From: CAG-1000 sp964545285
GTDB lineage: Bacteria > Bacillota_I > Bacilli_A > RF39 > UBA660
NCBI GenBank assembly: GCA_964545285.1
Contig: CAZJEW010000001.1
Location: forward strand, 1-63,390
Reading direction: 5' to 3'
DNA length: 63,390 bases
Shown: positions 9,416 through 18,300 of the stretch, piece after piece
Position numbering within the stretch: the first letter of the stretch is position 1
Layout: every line of letters starts with the position of its first letter
Program-made: the position numbers and the translations under genes
The notes under the pieces: model-generated
The model's input: the letters and a program-made list of their open reading frames with translations, nothing else
Database searches by the model: none
Told to the model about the DNA's origin: nothing

Positions 9416-9700
9416 TTAATAAGGCATAGTTTTACATATTTTTCGTAAATATTTATATGAAAAATATGAAGATATAAATATACATATAATAAAATATATA
9501 TGTATATTCGCATTATTTATTATTCTCATAATTAAAAAGTATATTACTGAGAAAATATTAAAAAACAATATAGAATTTAATAATCTATACATTTTATTAA
9601 ACTTATAATAAAATTTTTTGGTCAAATAAAAAAAAGCAGATATAACGACACCATAAAGCAGTGAAAATAATAAACAAATAAGTTGAATAGTAATATCCAT
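9416..9700 (-). CDS. yabQ: Spore cortex-type membrane protein YabQ
   Basis: 94 residues with about three membrane helices and the YabQ family pattern (QLICLLFSLLYGVVISAFFYL start, FNKMYRLLNSILFFNI). YabQ is needed for spore cortex formation in B. subtilis. Its ATG overlaps the stop of yabP by one base (TAATG), so the two are coupled. It is shorter than the B. subtilis protein (211), lacking the C-terminal region, as in many anaerobic spore formers. Confidence 0.78.
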   Translation of the reverse strand: MDITIQLICLLFSLLYGVVISAFFYLTKKFYYKFNKMYRLLNSILFFNIFSVIYFLIMRIINNANIHIYFIICIFISSYFSYKYLRKICKTMPY

Positions 9701-9990
9701 TATTTAAACAATCTAGATAAAACTGATTCCGTTTTAATTCTTTTATTACTTGAATCTAAATAATTTATAGAATTAATTTTTCCTTTTATTGATAAATTTC
9801 CTTGAAAAGTATCAAGCTTTAATAATTCTAAGCCCTCACCTTTAATTATTATAGGTCCCATTACTGATTCAACAAAAAATTCACACTCATCAAAACTGCT
9901 TATTTTTTTTATACCAGATAAAACGATGTTTTTTCTATCAGTAATACTTATATTATGATTTAACACCTCCACAGTAGTTAATTTATCCAT
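9700..9990 (-). CDS. yabP: Sporulation protein YabP
   Basis: 96 residues, the usual YabP length. Visible family features: an early LNHNISITDRKNIVLSGIKKI strand-rich segment, SFDECEF and the late GNLSIKGKINSINYLD segment. In B. subtilis YabP is associated with cortex assembly in the mother cell. The start is preceded by a GGAG site. No sigma-E-like promoter could be assigned with confidence in the 60 bp upstream. Confidence 0.85.
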   Translation of the reverse strand: MDKLTTVEVLNHNISITDRKNIVLSGIKKISSFDECEFFVESVMGPIIIKGEGLELLKLDTFQGNLSIKGKINSINYLDSSNKRIKTESVLSRLFK

Positions 9991-10012
9991 ATTATCTCCT
10001 TAATTAATAATA

Positions 10013-10040
10013 TGAAAAAAGAACTACTATATGAGTCCTT
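10013..10040 (-). terminator. Rho-independent terminator after spoVG
   Basis: On the minus strand a 7-bp stem (one G-U pair), 8-nt loop and a 6-T tail just after the spoVG stop. Confidence 0.6.
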
Positions 10041-10051
10041 ATTATCATTTA

Positions 10052-10336
10052 CTACTCTTCGTCTGCCTCTTTTGTATCTTCTTCGGCATTTTCATAAGCA
10101 TCAAGTATTGTCTTCTCAAATGTAGTTCTTACTTCTTGATTAATTGGATGAACAATATCTTTATATTCTCCGGCAGGTGTCTTACGACTTGGCATAGCGA
10201 TAAATAAATTTTCTTTGCCTTCGATTATTCTAATATCATGAATTGCAATAGCATCGTCTATAACAACTGATGCAATTCCCTTCATTCTAGAATTTTCTAA
10301 TTCTACCTTATGAACTCTTACTGATGTAATTTCCAT
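10052..10336 (-). CDS. spoVG: RNA-binding regulator SpoVG
   Basis: 94 residues from the ATG at 10336, which has a perfect AGGAGG 8 nt upstream; an upstream start would place the leader over that site. The sequence matches SpoVG along its length (MEITSVRVHKVELE, IRIIEGKENLFIAMPSRKT, KDIVHPI). SpoVG is a small site-specific RNA/DNA-binding protein affecting septation and cortex formation in spore formers and many other genes elsewhere. Its first nine codons and control region are duplicated 1002 bp upstream. Confidence 0.97.
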   Translation of the reverse strand: MEITSVRVHKVELENSRMKGIASVVIDDAIAIHDIRIIEGKENLFIAMPSRKTPAGEYKDIVHPINQEVRTTFEKTILDAYENAEEDTKEADEE

Positions 10337-10366
10337 AGTATACCTCCTTAACATTAAGATAATTTA

Positions 10367-10395
10367 ATTGTACTACAAAAAAAAGACAATATCAA
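10367..10395 (-). promoter_or_regulatory. Sigma-A-type promoter of spoVG
   Basis: On the minus strand: -35 TTGATA (10390-10395), 17-bp spacer, -10 TACAAT (10367-10372), about 30 bp before the spoVG start. The same promoter is repeated at 11369-11397. Confidence 0.7.
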
Positions 10396-10405
10396 CTATT
10401 TTTGT

Positions 10406-10621
10406 TTAATTAAACTTTGATAGAATAACTGTTTTAGTTAAAATATCAGTATATGAGAATGTTTTTATTCCTTTATTAGTAGTTATTGTGAAAATATTAG
10501 AATGCATTTTGGTAATATATCCTTCTAAATATTCGTACTTGTTTCTTCCAAGAAATACTTTGATTTTAAGTTTTTGGTTTAACATACTTTTAATTTTGTT
10601 TTTAATGATATCTATATTCAA
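10406..10621 (-). CDS. Veg family protein, duplicated copy
   Basis: 71 residues, identical to the copy at 11408-11623. Veg is a small conserved Bacillota protein with an SH3-like fold (here KIKVFLGRNKYEYLEGYI and the strand-rich rest); in B. subtilis it stimulates biofilm gene expression, and its biochemical role is unclear. This copy lies behind the truncated yabG copy and directly before the spoVG promoter. Both copies keep the AGGAG-type site at the end of the yabG reading frame. Which copy is original cannot be told from sequence. Confidence 0.88.
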   Translation of the reverse strand: MNIDIIKNKIKSMLNQKLKIKVFLGRNKYEYLEGYITKMHSNIFTITTNKGIKTFSYTDILTKTVILSKFN

Positions 10622-10622
10622 T

Positions 10623-11311
10623 TTATATTTCTCCTCTTGGATAACCTGTTAACATTGTACCATTTACTTCTAACCCACCAATTCCATCTTCTTTATAATA
10701 TGTTTCAGATAACAATTCTTTTAAATCTACAGTTTTATTTACGCACGATAATGCCAGATATGAAGCAACTATAGCAGGATCTAAAGCATGAATGTTAACC
10801 CTTTTGGGACTTGATGCAAACGAAGAACCCGATTTTATTAATTCTTCATAATTACTTTGACAAGCTCCAGAAAATATTATTATATCTTTTCTATATCTTC
10901 TTATCATTTTTACAGTTTCAACGAAAAATTCACTATTTTTATATTTTTTCCCATTTTTACCTTTTTTATAGTAAGCATCATGACCTGTTATTACAACAAT
11001 ATTTGGATTGTATTTATTAATTAATTCAATTATAATATTCTTATAATTTTCTTCACTACTAATATATCCATAAACTTTAATATTCTGATTCTTATAATAA
11101 TTAATACACTTTTCAAGATAGTTTTTATCGCTATCTAGATGCAAAACAACTCCCGGTATATAAAAATACGTATCTGAATCAACTCTTCTTAAAACGTCTT
11201 TGTTTTCTTTTTTTTTAGGAATAGGCATTAATATTAAATCATTAATACTAGCATCCGCATATAATCTAACATCGCAACCTTTTAGATATACTATATTATC
11301 TTCTATTCTAT
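10623..11311 (-). pseudogene. Truncated yabG copy (lacks N-terminus)
   Basis: Carries about the last 228 of 250 YabG codons, identical to the intact copy at 11625-12377, but the first codons are replaced by the fused spoVG start in another frame. The only in-frame ATG is internal (11228, giving 201 residues) and has no good ribosome site. It keeps the His (VVITGHDAYY) and Cys (FSGACQSNYEE) segments of the protease. Even if translated it would lack the first 49 residues, the N-terminal domain. Treated as a duplication remnant. Confidence 0.85.
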
Positions 11312-11338
11312 ATGAACTCTTACTGATGTAATTTCCAT
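11303..11338 (-). pseudogene. spoVG 5' stub at the duplication joint
   Basis: The duplicated spoVG start (promoter, AGGAGG, ATG at 11338) reads nine spoVG codons, then two codons from the yabG side and a TAG, giving an 11-residue peptide MEITSVRVHIE. It is a by-product of the joint, but its strong translation start could influence the transcript that reads into the truncated yabG, veg copy and spoVG. Confidence 0.8.
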
Positions 11339-11368
11339 AGTATACCTCCTTAACATTAAGATAATTTA

Positions 11369-11397
11369 ATTGTACTACAAAAAAAAGACAATATCAA
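11369..11397 (-). promoter_or_regulatory. Duplicated spoVG promoter
   Basis: Exact copy of the promoter at 10367-10395 (TTGATA, 17 bp, TACAAT). In its new place it would transcribe the stub, the truncated yabG, the second veg and spoVG. Confidence 0.65.
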
Positions 11398-11407
11398 CTA
11401 TTTTTGT

Positions 11408-11623
11408 TTAATTAAACTTTGATAGAATAACTGTTTTAGTTAAAATATCAGTATATGAGAATGTTTTTATTCCTTTATTAGTAGTTATTGTGAAAATATT
11501 AGAATGCATTTTGGTAATATATCCTTCTAAATATTCGTACTTGTTTCTTCCAAGAAATACTTTGATTTTAAGTTTTTGGTTTAACATACTTTTAATTTTG
11601 TTTTTAATGATATCTATATTCAA
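11408..11623 (-). CDS. veg: Veg family protein
   Basis: 71 residues with the Veg pattern (IKNKIKSMLNQKLKIKVFLGRNKYEYLEGYI). It follows intact yabG by 1 bp, matching the B. subtilis order rsmA-yabG-veg, so I regard this copy as the one in the ancestral position. It is identical to 10406-10621. B. subtilis Veg is 86 residues, so this one is slightly short at the C-terminus. Confidence 0.9.
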   Translation of the reverse strand: MNIDIIKNKIKSMLNQKLKIKVFLGRNKYEYLEGYITKMHSNIFTITTNKGIKTFSYTDILTKTVILSKFN

Positions 11624-11624
11624 T

Positions 11625-12377
11625 TTATATTTCTCCTCTTGGATAACCTGTTAACATTGTACCATTTACTTCTAACCCACCAATTCCATCTTCTTTATAA
11701 TATGTTTCAGATAACAATTCTTTTAAATCTACAGTTTTATTTACGCACGATAATGCCAGATATGAAGCAACTATAGCAGGATCTAAAGCATGAATGTTAA
11801 CCCTTTTGGGACTTGATGCAAACGAAGAACCCGATTTTATTAATTCTTCATAATTACTTTGACAAGCTCCAGAAAATATTATTATATCTTTTCTATATCT
11901 TCTTATCATTTTTACAGTTTCAACGAAAAATTCACTATTTTTATATTTTTTCCCATTTTTACCTTTTTTATAGTAAGCATCATGACCTGTTATTACAACA
12001 ATATTTGGATTGTATTTATTAATTAATTCAATTATAATATTCTTATAATTTTCTTCACTACTAATATATCCATAAACTTTAATATTCTGATTCTTATAAT
12101 AATTAATACACTTTTCAAGATAGTTTTTATCGCTATCTAGATGCAAAACAACTCCCGGTATATAAAAATACGTATCTGAATCAACTCTTCTTAAAACGTC
12201 TTTGTTTTCTTTTTTTTTAGGAATAGGCATTAATATTAAATCATTAATACTAGCATCCGCATATAATCTAACATCGCAACCTTTTAGATATACTATATTA
12301 TCTTCTATTCTATCAATAATAAAAATAATGTCATTACCATATTTCTTTCTAGACACGTAGTCTCCAATTTTTAACAT
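11625..12377 (-). CDS. yabG: Sporulation-specific protease YabG
   Basis: 250 residues (B. subtilis about 290). N-terminal small barrel (about 1-50, GDYVSRKKYGNDIIFIIDRIE), then the peptidase domain with GHDAYYKKG (His) and FSGACQSNYEELIKSGSSFASSP (Cys), the residues expected for this cysteine-type protease that processes spore coat and cortex-lysis proteins in the mother cell. Ribosome site GGAG before the ATG. It lies 43 bp after rsmA. Together with yabP, yabQ, spoVT, spoIIR and bofA it supports an endospore-forming ancestry. Confidence 0.92.
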   Translation of the reverse strand: MLKIGDYVSRKKYGNDIIFIIDRIEDNIVYLKGCDVRLYADASINDLILMPIPKKKENKDVLRRVDSDTYFYIPGVVLHLDSDKNYLEKCINYYKNQNIKVYGYISSEENYKNIIIELINKYNPNIVVITGHDAYYKKGKNGKKYKNSEFFVETVKMIRRYRKDIIIFSGACQSNYEELIKSGSSFASSPKRVNIHALDPAIVASYLALSCVNKTVDLKELLSETYYKEDGIGGLEVNGTMLTGYPRGEI

Positions 12378-12420
12378 ATTTTCTCCTGTTAAATTATATT
12401 ATAAAATAAAAAAAATATAT

Positions 12421-13194
12421 CTAATTTATATTATTAGATATATATACATAATCTGAAACAGATAAATTTTCTGCTCTATAACTTAAGTCTTTTCCGACAT
12501 CGTTTAACAATTTTAGAAGTTTAACTTGATCATAATTACTTAAGTTATTCTTCAAATTTTTTCTTTTATGCATAAATGAATCTTTTACTATTTTTTCAAA
12601 CAATTCATAATTGGTAATTTTTTCTTTATTTCTTTTAATAAGTTTAATTACAACACTATCAACCTTTGGAATTGGATAAAAACATTTTTTATTTACAACA
12701 CAAATCTTATTTACATCATAATTATATTGTAAAAATACTGAAATTGATGAGTACAACTTATTATTAGGTTTTGATATAAATCTTTCACCAACTTCTTTTT
12801 GAATCATAACTATAACCTCATCAGGATTACATTCATAAGTAACTTTTTTAATAATCGGAGTGGTTATATAGTATGGTAAATTTCCAATGACAATAATTTT
12901 ATCATAATGATTTACATATTCTTTTAAATTTACCTTTAAAATATCTTCATAAATTATTTTAAGATTACCGGTTTCATATTTTGAAAGAGTTTCCTTTAAT
13001 CTAGTATCTATTTCAAAACATATTACATTAGTATCGAGCTTAGAAAGATAAGATGTTAATGCACCTGCTCCAGGTCCTATCTCAATAATTAGTGAGTTTT
13101 TTACATATTCTACATTATTAATAATTTTTTCTATTATATTTTTATCATTTAAAAAGTTTTGACCAAGATTTTTTTTGTACTCGAAATTTCTCAT
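12421..13194 (-). CDS. rsmA: 16S rRNA dimethyladenosine transferase
   Basis: I choose the ATG at 13194 (AAGG about 9 nt upstream, overlapping the previous stop as TAATG); a start 9 bp earlier is possible. 257 residues. KKNLGQNFL, the SAM site EIGPGAGALT, and the catalytic NLPYYITTPII motif identify RsmA/KsgA, which dimethylates A1518 and A1519 of 16S rRNA. The order 3D-domain protein, rsmA, yabG, veg matches B. subtilis yabE-(rnmV)-ksgA-yabG-veg, without rnmV. Confidence 0.96.
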   Translation of the reverse strand: MRNFEYKKNLGQNFLNDKNIIEKIINNVEYVKNSLIIEIGPGAGALTSYLSKLDTNVICFEIDTRLKETLSKYETGNLKIIYEDILKVNLKEYVNHYDKIIVIGNLPYYITTPIIKKVTYECNPDEVIVMIQKEVGERFISKPNNKLYSSISVFLQYNYDVNKICVVNKKCFYPIPKVDSVVIKLIKRNKEKITNYELFEKIVKDSFMHKRKNLKNNLSNYDQVKLLKLLNDVGKDLSYRAENLSVSDYVYISNNIN

Positions 13195-13745
13195 TAATTC
13201 CATCCTTCTCTAAGGACTTCAAATTCCAAATTTCTAACTCTACCAACATTTTTAATAGCATAATCTTCATTTTCAGTTAATAAATCTATATCATTTCCAC
13301 CTACACCCCTATCAAGAATAATTGCAACAATTGGTTCTTCAGATAACTTGTTTACAGAAAATCTTATAATCGTTCCGCATGGATAATTTTTACTACTTGC
13401 AGCAATTCTAATTGTTCCATATACATTATCATTGTAATAAATACCTTCTTCTAAAACATTTGTTCTTGGGGGGCAAGCTAAGTACCCACTACATAAAGCA
13501 CAATCACCAGCATATCCAGTTAAATCACCATTAAAAGAATAAATAGATGTATATGCACTTTGCTTATACAATAGTTTTTGACTATTCTCAATTACTTCTT
13601 CATCTAATACTTTACCTAAATTAGTATTAAGTGCAACTGTCAAAGTAGAATCATTAAAAGTAGAATTTTTAATAAAAAACAAAATAGTAATTAAAATAAT
13701 TACTTCTGTTGCCATTTTAATTCTGCTTAGAACGTATTTTCTCAT
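13194..13745 (-). CDS. Membrane-anchored 3D-domain protein (YabE/RlpA-like)
   Basis: 183 residues: one N-terminal membrane helix (about 10-27), a linker, then a 3D domain with TGYAGDCALCSGYLACPP, the double-psi barrel core (GTIRIAASSKNYPCGTIIRF) and the DRG...GNDIDLL aspartates near the end. Such domains occur in wall-lytic transglycosylase-like proteins (YabE, MltA-related). The LysM or G5 domains of YabE are absent. Four cysteines in the domain could form disulphides. A clear promoter lies upstream and the gene heads an operon with rsmA. Confidence 0.82.
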   Translation of the reverse strand: MRKYVLSRIKMATEVIILITILFFIKNSTFNDSTLTVALNTNLGKVLDEEVIENSQKLLYKQSAYTSIYSFNGDLTGYAGDCALCSGYLACPPRTNVLEEGIYYNDNVYGTIRIAASSKNYPCGTIIRFSVNKLSEEPIVAIILDRGVGGNDIDLLTENEDYAIKNVGRVRNLEFEVLREGWN

Positions 13746-13761
13746 AGATACTCCTAAACAA

Positions 13762-13790
13762 ATTATACTATAGTTATATTTCTAAGTCAA
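13762..13790 (-). promoter_or_regulatory. Sigma-A-type promoter of the 3D-protein/rsmA operon
   Basis: Minus strand: TTGACT (13785-13790), 17-bp spacer, TATAAT (13762-13767). The -35 lies within the 3' end of tatD. Confidence 0.75.
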
Positions 13791-14529
13791 AAACATTAAT
13801 AGCATTTTCTGTAGTTTTTTTGATCACTTCTTCAAATGAAATGTTTTTAATTTCTGCAATTCTTAATGCAACATATTTAATATTATCAGGAGTGTTTTTT
13901 TTCCCTCTAAAAGGTTCCGGTGATAGAAAAGGACTATCAGTTTCTAATAATAACCTATCCAAATCTATTTTTTCAATTACTTTGTATAAATTTGAATTTT
14001 TAAATGTTAAAACTCCACCAATTCCTAAGTAATATCCCATTTTAACAAATTCTCTTGCCATTTCAACACTACCAGAGAAACAATGAATAACACCCCTAGA
14101 TTTGTATTTTTTTAAAATATTTAATGTATCTTGTATTGAATCTCTCGTATGAACTACTATAGGTAAATTATATTTATTTGCTAAAAGTATTTGTTTTATA
14201 AATACTTCTTTTTGCTCTGGAATGTTATTTTTAGAATAATTGTAATCTAATCCTATTTCTCCTACAGCAACAAACCTATTATTCTTTAATAACGTTTCTA
14301 TTTCTATCAAATCATTATTAATATTTTTATTAATATTTTGTGGATGAATACCACATGTAGGGAATAAATAATTTTTATACTTTTTAGAATAATTTAAAAC
14401 TTCAATTGTAGTGTCCAAATTATCCGCAGAATTTATAACACATTTAACATCATTACTTTTAATTGTATCAACCAAAACATCAATACTATCAAAAAATTCA
14501 TCAATTATATGAGCGTGTGAATCAATCAT
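13774..14529 (-). CDS. tatD: TatD family metal-dependent hydrolase
   Basis: 251 residues, standard length (YabD in B. subtilis). The metal ligands of the amidohydrolase-like TIM barrel are visible: DSHAH at the start, GEIGLDY, VVHTRDS, HCFSG and LETDSPFLSP. TatD-family enzymes are DNases or D-aminoacyl-type hydrolases; the substrate here is not known. It overlaps the small membrane protein upstream by 8 bp. Confidence 0.92.
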   Translation of the reverse strand: MIDSHAHIIDEFFDSIDVLVDTIKSNDVKCVINSADNLDTTIEVLNYSKKYKNYLFPTCGIHPQNINKNINNDLIEIETLLKNNRFVAVGEIGLDYNYSKNNIPEQKEVFIKQILLANKYNLPIVVHTRDSIQDTLNILKKYKSRGVIHCFSGSVEMAREFVKMGYYLGIGGVLTFKNSNLYKVIEKIDLDRLLLETDSPFLSPEPFRGKKNTPDNIKYVALRIAEIKNISFEEVIKKTTENAINVFDLEI

Positions 14530-14719
14530 ATTCTTTTTCTATTAAAAATATATAACTTCCCCTTATCATATAAAATGCACAAATAAAAGTAAACGGCAAT
14601 AATGATAATTCAATCTTTTGATTTAATAATACCATTAAAAGAACAAGTAATATTACACAACTAATAAAAGCAAATAATAAATATTTATATAATATCTCTT
14701 TATTAATTAATTTATGCAT
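14522..14719 (-). CDS. Small membrane protein, unknown
   Basis: Starting at ATG 14719 (GGAGG 8 nt upstream) gives 65 residues: a short basic N-terminus, two hydrophobic helices (about 12-32 and 36-55), acidic end. It overlaps tatD by 8 bp and is therefore probably coupled to it. I do not recognise the family. Confidence 0.6.
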   Translation of the reverse strand: MHKLINKEILYKYLLFAFISCVILLVLLMVLLNQKIELSLLPFTFICAFYMIRGSYIFLIEKEYD

Positions 14720-14744
14720 ATAATCCTCCGCACATATTATTTCA

Positions 14745-14771
14745 ATAAAAAAGCATATTTTCAATGCTTTT
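14745..14771 (-). terminator. Rho-independent terminator after spoVT
   Basis: Minus strand: 8-bp stem AAAAGCAT/ATGCTTTT with 7-nt loop and T tail. Confidence 0.65.
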
Positions 14772-14802
14772 GACAAAAGATACAATAATTTTACATTATT
14801 AT

Positions 14803-15297
14803 TTATTTTTCTACAATAATATTAACAATTAAATCTTTTAATATATTGCAATCGACTTCTATTTCTCTAATATTTCCACTCCCATATGCTATTATAGTTG
14901 CAATTAGATTGCTTTCGAAAACTATTGGATATAATAAAGAACAATTATTAATAGTTAATTCATTATCAATTTTAATACTGCTTAAATTATAATACTTCTT
15001 TCTATCTTTAATAATATTCAATAATTCATTATTAACAACTTCATAATTAGGTAATGATATATTCTTAATGATTAATAAAATATTATATTGGATATTTGAA
15101 TTAAATACATTTAACAGATTAATAATTTTATCTTCGTAAGCACTCGTTTTGGAATATTTAGATAATATAATATTGTTATTATCAACAAGTATTTGAAAAT
15201 CATCACCAGATTCAATGTTTAAACCATATCTCAATTCTTTTGGTAAAACTATTCGTCCTAAATTATCTATTTTTCTTATTATTCCAGTATTTATCAA
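14803..15297 (-). CDS. spoVT: Stage V sporulation regulator SpoVT (AbrB family)
   Basis: 164 residues. N-terminal swapped-hairpin AbrB domain (1-50: TGIIRKIDNLGRIVLPKELR, GDDFQILVDNNNIILSKY) followed by a GAF-like C-terminal domain. In spore formers SpoVT controls forespore genes. The position directly after mfd matches B. subtilis. The GAF part is strongly diverged, which is usual for this protein. Confidence 0.9.
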   Translation of the reverse strand: MINTGIIRKIDNLGRIVLPKELRYGLNIESGDDFQILVDNNNIILSKYSKTSAYEDKIINLLNVFNSNIQYNILLIIKNISLPNYEVVNNELLNIIKDRKKYYNLSSIKIDNELTINNCSLLYPIVFESNLIATIIAYGSGNIREIEVDCNILKDLIVNIIVEK

Positions 15298-15343
15298 AAT
15301 ATCACCTACTAATACTATTTTGATATTATATTAAATTATTATA

Positions 15344-18300
15344 CTATTTTTTCAAATTATTTATTAATTCAAGTAATCTTACTGAATAGAAAATATAATT
15401 CTCATCAAGTGTTGCTTTTAGTAATGTGATTAGAATGGATTTATTTAAATATTCAAAATTAAACTTGATAGAAATTTTCATTGAATCAACAAATAGTTTT
15501 TCAACATTTATATTGGAATAAGATTTTTCATTAAGTTTAAACACAATTTTAATATCATTATTTTTAAGGACCAAAACATTTGAAACTAACAGCAATTTCT
15601 CTAAATATTTTTCATAAGCATATATTTCAAGTTGCTCATTAGTTCTTCCAAATCTATCTTTTATTTCATCCATAACATCAATTAATTCTTTTTTAGTTGT
15701 TATTCCATTGATTTTCTTATGTAAACTAATTATTATTGAATTTTCATCAGTAACATTTTCATCAATATGAGTTTCGACATCAATTGGTATAATAGTCTTA
15801 TTATCATCCTCATCATCAATATTTATACCCTTTACTTCTTCGTTAATTAAATCAAGATACATATCAACACCTATAGAATCTATAAAACCAGCTTGTTCGC
15901 TACCTAAAATATCTCCGGCTCCTCTTATTGCCAAATCCCTCATCGATATTTTATACCCGCTTCCAAGTTCGGTAAATTCTTTAATAGCTTCAAGTCTTTT
16001 TACAGCGGTAGAAGTTAGAACCCTTTCTTTTCTATACATAAGGTAAGCATATGCAATTCTATTACTTCTTCCGACTCTTCCTCTTATTTGATAAAGTTGA
16101 GATAAACCAAACCTATCAGCATCTAAAACGATAATTGTATTCGCATTAGGAATATCTATTCCGTTTTCAATAATAGTAGTGCTAAGCAAAACGTCGTATT
16201 TGTAATTTGTAAACTCATATACTCTTTCTTGCATCTCGTTTTTTGACATTTTACCATGTGCATAACCAATTCTTGCTTCAGGAATTAACTTATTTAACTT
16301 GATTAATTCTTTTTCCATATTAAAAATATTATTATAAAGAATAAAGCATTGTCCACCTCTAGACATTTCGTTGATAACACTTTCTCTTAATAGCATCTCA
16401 TTATATTCTATAACATATGTTTGAACAGGGTATCTATTTTTAGGAGCACTCTCAATTAATGACATATCTCTAATACCAACAAGAGACATTTGAAGAGATC
16501 TTGGTATTGGTGTAGCAGAAACCGACAAAACATGTACATTAGATTTCATTGATTTGATTTTTTCTTTTTGTTCAACACCAAACCTGTGCTCTTCGTCAAT
16601 AACTAACAAACCTAAATCTTTGAAGATTACATCTTTACTTAAAAGTCTGTGTGTACCAAAAATCACATCAATTTTGCCTTCTTTAAGTTTGTTAAGTTTA
16701 TTTTGAACATCTTTATTTGTAAAATCTCTATTGATTAATGCTATATTTACACCATAATTTTTAAATCTATCCAAAGCGCTATTGTATTGTTGATATGAAA
16801 GAATCGTTGTTGGACACAAATAAGCTACTTGTTTACCGTTCATTACAGTTTTAAATATAGCTCTAAAAATCACTTCGGTTTTACCATAGCCTACATCCCC
16901 ACATAATAGTCTTTCCATTGGACTTCTTTTTTCTAAATCTCTTTTTATTTCCTCTGAACTTTTATACTGATCAACAGTCACATCATATTGAAATTCAGAT
17001 TCAAATATTAATTGATTTTCATCATCTTTAGAAAAAGGTTCAATTGTTGCTTTGTTTCTTTCTTTATATATTTTCAAAAGTTCGCCTGTAATGTCCTTTA
17101 ACCTATTCTTAATTTTTAACTTTGTTTTAGTCCATTCAACACTATTTAATTTATGGATTATTGGTTTTGCACCTTCTTTAGAGGTATATTTATATAATTT
17201 TTCAATATCTTCAACTGGCAAATATAATTTATCACTACCTTTATATTGGATTAAAATATAGTCTTTTTTTAATCCGTTTTTCTCTATTGTTTTTAAACCC
17301 ATATATATTCCAATACCGGATTTTCTATGAACCACATAATCACCTATTTTCAATTTATCTAAACTATCAATTTTATTTCCATATTTATAGTCTGATATAA
17401 GTTTAGGAGCCTTAGTGAATTTAAACAAATCATTATCAGAATAATAATAATTATTATTATAAATAAATCCATTTTCTAAATATTCATTTTCTATTTTAAT
17501 GTTTTTTGCCTTTAATGATGTAATAGTTTTATCATTAATTGAATATAATGTTCCGTTATTTTTAATAATATCATTGATAAACTCATTTTTATTATTATTA
17601 TAGTACTCAATAGATTTTGCTTCAATTACCAAGTCATACTTTTTATTGTTATCAATAGTATTTATATAAATATCTGTTTCTTTAATCAAATCTTTAACTT
17701 TAAATATTTCATTTTGTATATCTAAATATTTAATTTGCGGAATATTCATTTTTTCAATTTTAATTAATTCATTATAATTAATATATATTGTTAAAATATT
17801 ATCAAAAAAATCAATAATACTTGTTTTGTTATTACCAAAATCATCTTTAATAGCATTAATAGTAATTGAATCTATGCATTTAGAATCAATAGTTTTTTGT
17901 GTTGTTTCATCAAAATATTTAATAGATTCAATGGCATCATCAAAAAACTCTATTCTTACCGGGTTTTCTTCATGAATTGGAAATATATCCATAACAAAAC
18001 CTCTTATAGCAAATTCTGAAGTATTCATAACTAAAGATTCTTTTTTATAACCTATATTGTATAATTTTTTAATTAAATTATCTCTATTTATATTAGAGTT
18101 TTTTTTCAAGACAATTTCGTTTTTAACAAAATCTTCTCTATTAGGTAATTTTTTAACAAAACTATTATAATGAGTAATAACAATTTTTTTATCTTTATTC
18201 AATAAACTATTAAGTATTTTAAGTCTCAAAAAAAGTAAGTCTGGTGAAATAGCTATTGCACTTTTTGTAATGAAATCATCTTCAGGAAAAATATAAACAG

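Larger units (their letters stand above)
10309..11310. repeat. Tandem duplication, copy A (1002 bp)
   Basis: This unit is directly repeated at 11311-12312 with no difference that I can find; the coding parts (71 and 201 residues) are identical. It holds, on the minus strand, the 3' part of yabG, all of veg, the spoVG promoter and ribosome site, and the first nine spoVG codons. The left limit falls inside spoVG, the right limit inside yabG. Confidence 0.95.
11311..12312. repeat. Tandem duplication, copy B (1002 bp)
   Basis: Second copy of the 10309-11310 unit, period exactly 1002 bp. At the novel joint (about 11311) the interior of yabG is fused to the interior of spoVG with only about 1 bp of shared sequence, so it does not look like recombination between long pre-existing repeats. 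Confidence 0.95.

Noticed and set aside
10811..12022. Twin plus-strand 69-codon frames inside both yabG copies.
   Set aside because: They are repeated only because the duplication is repeated; they lie antisense to yabG and have no ribosome site.
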